A model generated the notes under the pieces. That model saw only the letters and a program-made list of their open reading frames with translations, made no database searches and had not been told where the DNA came from. Below are positions 61,500 through 64,000 of a stretch of DNA of 64,000 nucleotides, piece after piece. Within the stretch, counting starts at the first letter, position 1. Every line of letters begins with the position of its first letter. The stretch comes from Euglena gracilis (Eukaryota > Euglenida > Euglenophyceae > Euglenales), in assembly GCA_039621445.1 (NCBI GenBank), contig CP154956.1, positions 42,990,437-43,054,436 of the forward strand. Reading direction: 5' to 3'. A program made the translations under genes and the position numbers.

Positions 61500-62800
61500 C
61501 TGCGTAGAGAGTGAAACATTGAGGGGACCTTTGGGGGTATAAACATTTTTCTGCCCAGTCATTTTGCAGCCGCCGACAGCTGCAATTCTAAGACCACTAA
61601 AATTTTCACCCATCCAGAAAAGATCTCGCTGGGGATACACACCACGGGGTGTTCAGCTCTTGTAGCTTCATGGGTCAGAGCGAAGATCACTCACAGGAGA
61701 AAAAGGGGGGTTGAATTGGGTATGTTGGGAGAACCACATGGTGTGATTCCCAACCAGGGCGTTGCTCGAGGACCCCCCCCCCTGGGAGGGGTCCAGCTCA
61801 GAGGCTGGAAATTTTGGGCTGGCTGGAGCAAGGCTGCTGGCTGACCCCCTCCTCCTCCAATAGAGGTCCCAGGCTGGAGCTGGGCTTTGACCCAGGGTCG
61901 AACCGGGTAACGCCCTGTTCCTAACCCAGAAACACTTCCCGGTCTGTTCTTGCTGCGTTACCCAAAACGTACCGTAGCAAAAAAGGTCCAAAAATTATCA
62001 TGAACATCTCTCCAAGGTTGAAGAGTTCTAGCAGTAAAGTCCCCTCCCCAAATGTACAATTGCCTCCCCAAATTTAAAGCTCCCCGCCAAAACACAACCC
62101 CCCCGGGGAATTTTTTTGCCGCCCAAAATAAAATGCCCTTCTCCCCTCTAATATGCAGCCCGCCGATGATGCCATTCAGGAAAAAAAGAAGAAAATGTTG
62201 GGTGGAAATCCAGAAATTGCGTGTTTTGGACAAAACTTGCACATTTTGGGGGAGAATATGAGGTGCACAACGAGAATTTGGTAAAAAAAAATGGCATTTG
62301 ACTGCAATTGAAAGCCAACAAAATTTGTTTAGGAAACCCAGAAAAGTTTGATTCCCCCCTAATATAGCAATATATGTAATATATACATATACAATATGTA
62401 CAATATATACACATATTGCAAAATAGCTCCCCACCCCCAATACCCCCCCCCTTTATTGTCCCACCGACCTGCCCCCGGGAGGCTCGATTGGACAATAAGG
62501 TCCCCCTTTTGCTTAGTGGCAAGCTTCGCTGTTGCTCTGAAGAGATAACCTCAACAACACCCCCCCCCAGCTTAAAGCCCCCCGGCTTATATCCAGGTGG
62601 GATTTCAAGACCTCGGAGGGTGGCGTGTTATACCCCCCCCTCATTGTCCCCCCCCCCCTATTGTCCCTGGGCCCCGGCCGGCGGGGGGTTTTTTTGGCCC
62701 GGCCAATGAAATTCCTTTGGTACGGTCTTATTGTCCCCCCCCCCGCCCCTGGGTTGGTAATTAAAAACGTGTTCAGCCCGCCAAATGCCTGCCCTGAAAT
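61500..62800. other. Upstream intron/intergenic region of the AIR9-like gene
   Basis: No gene recognised. 61770-61960 has GGCTGG/CCAGC-rich repeats. 62440-62740 has C-run-rich sequence with repeated TTATTGTCC and a CCCCGGCCGGCGGGG palindrome, suggestive of a TIR element whose limits I could not fix. Confidence 0.4.
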
Positions 62801-62805
62801 TTGTG

Positions 62806-62972
62806 GTCATGAACACGTTTTCCATGAGGGCATTTGTGGCAATGACACGTTTTCCATTAAGGCATCTGTGTTCAGGCACGTTTTCCATTAAGGCATCTGT
62901 GGCAATGACACGTTTTCCATTAAGGCATCTGTGTTCAGGCACGTTTTCCATTAGGGCATCTGTGGCAATCAA
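62806..62972 (+). repeat. CACGTTTTCCATTAAGGCAT tandem repeats, left of the 63-kb ORF
   Basis: Six units of about 26-28 bp, alternating GGCATCTGTGGCAATGA and GGCATCTGTGTTCAGG between ACACGTTTTCCAT blocks. Confidence 0.9.
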
Positions 62973-63111
62973 AAAAATCGTTGTCATGAAAATTCGGCGA
63001 CAGGTTGAGAGGCCAGGTGGTCCTCTACCCTAGATTAGGTAGGTCTAGACTAGACTACCACCCCCCCCCTTTATTTGAGCACACCCACGGGCCAACGGAC
63101 CCCCCAAATGC

Positions 63112-63621
63112 TCAAGTAAGGGGGGGGGGGTCACGGAAGACGACCCGCTTTACACAAAAAACAACTCCCTCGATCGTTGCTTTGCGGAATGCCTGAGCAA
63201 CGGCATTCACGTATGTATGAAAAGAGGTTGCCGAACGATTCCCTGAAACGAACAAAATTCCCGGCTGCTGCTCACGTTGAGCCACACATTGTTCAATGAC
63301 GCTCGCCTCATCGAACAACAGGCTGGGTTCCAGCTCCCATCCCGTCCAGGCAACAAAGAAAGCATCCAGCTCAGGATAAGAGGCTTGCCGATGTTGACAC
63401 AGTTTGGCGAACTCCAAACAGTTGGCAACACCAGCAAGCTCTGCACCTACGGAGCCGGACTTTTTCTTCGTGTTGCCCTGTGCCAACAAGGTGCCATGAA
63501 GAGGGTCAACCTTCGGCTTCTTGGCATCTTGCTGGTATACCGCGAGAGCAGCCAGGAACAGTTCCGTCCTAGGGGGAGGTGGCAAAAGACCATTCACAAA
63601 GTTTGCCGTGCGTTTAGCCAT
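63112..63621 (-). CDS. 169-aa protein of unknown function between direct repeats
   Basis: Intact frame from MAKRTANFVNGLLPPPPR to VVFRDPPPLT-stop. Mixed helical character with EFAKLCQHRQASYPELDAFF, WTGWELEPSLLFDEASVIEQ, GILFVSGNRSAT and NAVAQAFRKATIEG. Balanced composition, unlike the surrounding low-complexity DNA, argues that it is or was a real protein. Same-orientation copies of the CACGTTTTCCAT repeat lie on both sides (62806-62972 and 63674-63745), so it may be cargo of a mobile element, or an exon of a larger gene. Family not recognised. Confidence 0.5.
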   Translation of the reverse strand: MAKRTANFVNGLLPPPPRTELFLAALAVYQQDAKKPKVDPLHGTLLAQGNTKKKSGSVGAELAGVANCLEFAKLCQHRQASYPELDAFFVAWTGWELEPSLLFDEASVIEQCVAQREQQPGILFVSGNRSATSFHTYVNAVAQAFRKATIEGVVFCVKRVVFRDPPPLT

Positions 63622-63673
63622 AGTGGGAGGGCTGCGAAAAAAAAAGAAAAAAAGAAAGGAAAAAAGGGGGGGT

Positions 63674-63745
63674 GACACGTTTTCCATGAGGGCATTTGTG
63701 GCAATGACACGTTTTCCATTAAGGCATCTGTGTTCAGAGGCTGTG
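63674..63745 (+). repeat. CACGTTTTCCATTAAGGCAT repeats, right of the 63-kb ORF
   Basis: Two to three units, same orientation and sequence as 62806-62972. The order begins ATGAGGGCATTTGTGGCAAT in both blocks. Confidence 0.9.
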
Positions 63746-63821
63746 TTTATAGCAACATTGCTGTGGTCAAAATCTGTGTTTCTAAACACAGACTTTGAGA
63801 CATGGCATAAAGTGGAGCCCC

Positions 63822-63955
63822 CACAGTACCCCCCACACCCCCCCACACACCCCCCCACACCCCCCCCACACCCCCCCCCACACCCCCCCCCACACACCCC
63901 CCCCACACACCCCCCCACACACCCCCCACACCCCCCACACTCCCCCCACACTCAT
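63822..63955 (+). repeat. CCCCACA-type low-complexity repeat
   Basis: About 130 bp of C-runs alternating with ACA. The Gly/Cys/Val-rich minus-strand frame through it is an artefact, even though it joins the 63112-63621 frame. Confidence 0.95.
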
Positions 63956-64000
63956 GTTGACTGTGCGCAACTGTTCGGGTGTCATTTTTTTTGACTTACT

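Overview
The window looks like nuclear DNA of a euglenid (Euglena-type) protist. The main evidence is the exon-intron structure of a gene that can be read end to end: the RNA-exosome helicase Mtr4/SKIV2L2 on the minus strand (21 exons, 45183 to 14969, about 979 aa). Most of its introns lack GT/AG. Eleven can be placed so that CAG lies at intron positions +4..+6 and CTG at -8..-6, with longer pairing between the ends, which is the arrangement known for euglenid nonconventional introns. At least one intron (intron 15) is ordinary GT-AG. A second minus-strand gene (about 61.5 to 50.5 kb, 5' end outside the window) encodes an AIR9-like protein (leucine-rich repeats, AMPK-type glycogen-binding/E-set region, many A9 Ig-like repeats) with mostly GT-AG introns.

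Layout. 1-14.7 kb: three adjacent DIRS-like (tyrosine-recombinase) retroelements; copy 1 is decayed and carries a TIR insertion, copy 2 is nearly full length but has a damaged RT, and in copy 3 the RNase H-methyltransferase-YR segment is inverted in place. 14.97-45.2 kb: Mtr4. Its intron 19 is 12.5 kb and has the ends of a DNA transposon (CAGG...CCTG inverted repeats, 6/8-bp target duplication). Inside it, on the opposite strand, are two GC-rich genes with GT-AG introns: N1 (883 aa, unclassified, transposase-like motifs) and N2 (about 1000 aa, ParB/sulfiredoxin-like N-terminus, Lys/Glu-rich tail). About 22 copies of a palindrome built on TTGCGCAATTGCGC lie in their introns and flanks. 45.2-50.5 kb: AT-rich intergenic DNA with three short transposons. 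50.5-61.5 kb: AIR9-like gene. 62.8-63.8 kb: a 169-codon ORF of unknown function between direct repeats of a short motif.

Main idea. Eight short elements in the window (in Mtr4 introns and in intergenic DNA) begin CAG (or CAT), end CTG (or ATG), and are flanked by 8-bp target duplications, five or more of them perfect. The nonconventional introns have the same ends, and each intron boundary lies 3 nt outside the CAG and 5 nt outside the CTG, so the excised RNA equals the element plus exactly one 8-bp duplication. This suggests that these introns are inserted CAG...CTG transposons and that the 12.5-kb intron is a large, perhaps autonomous, relative. All of this is read from sequence by eye; homology searches and RNA data were not available.
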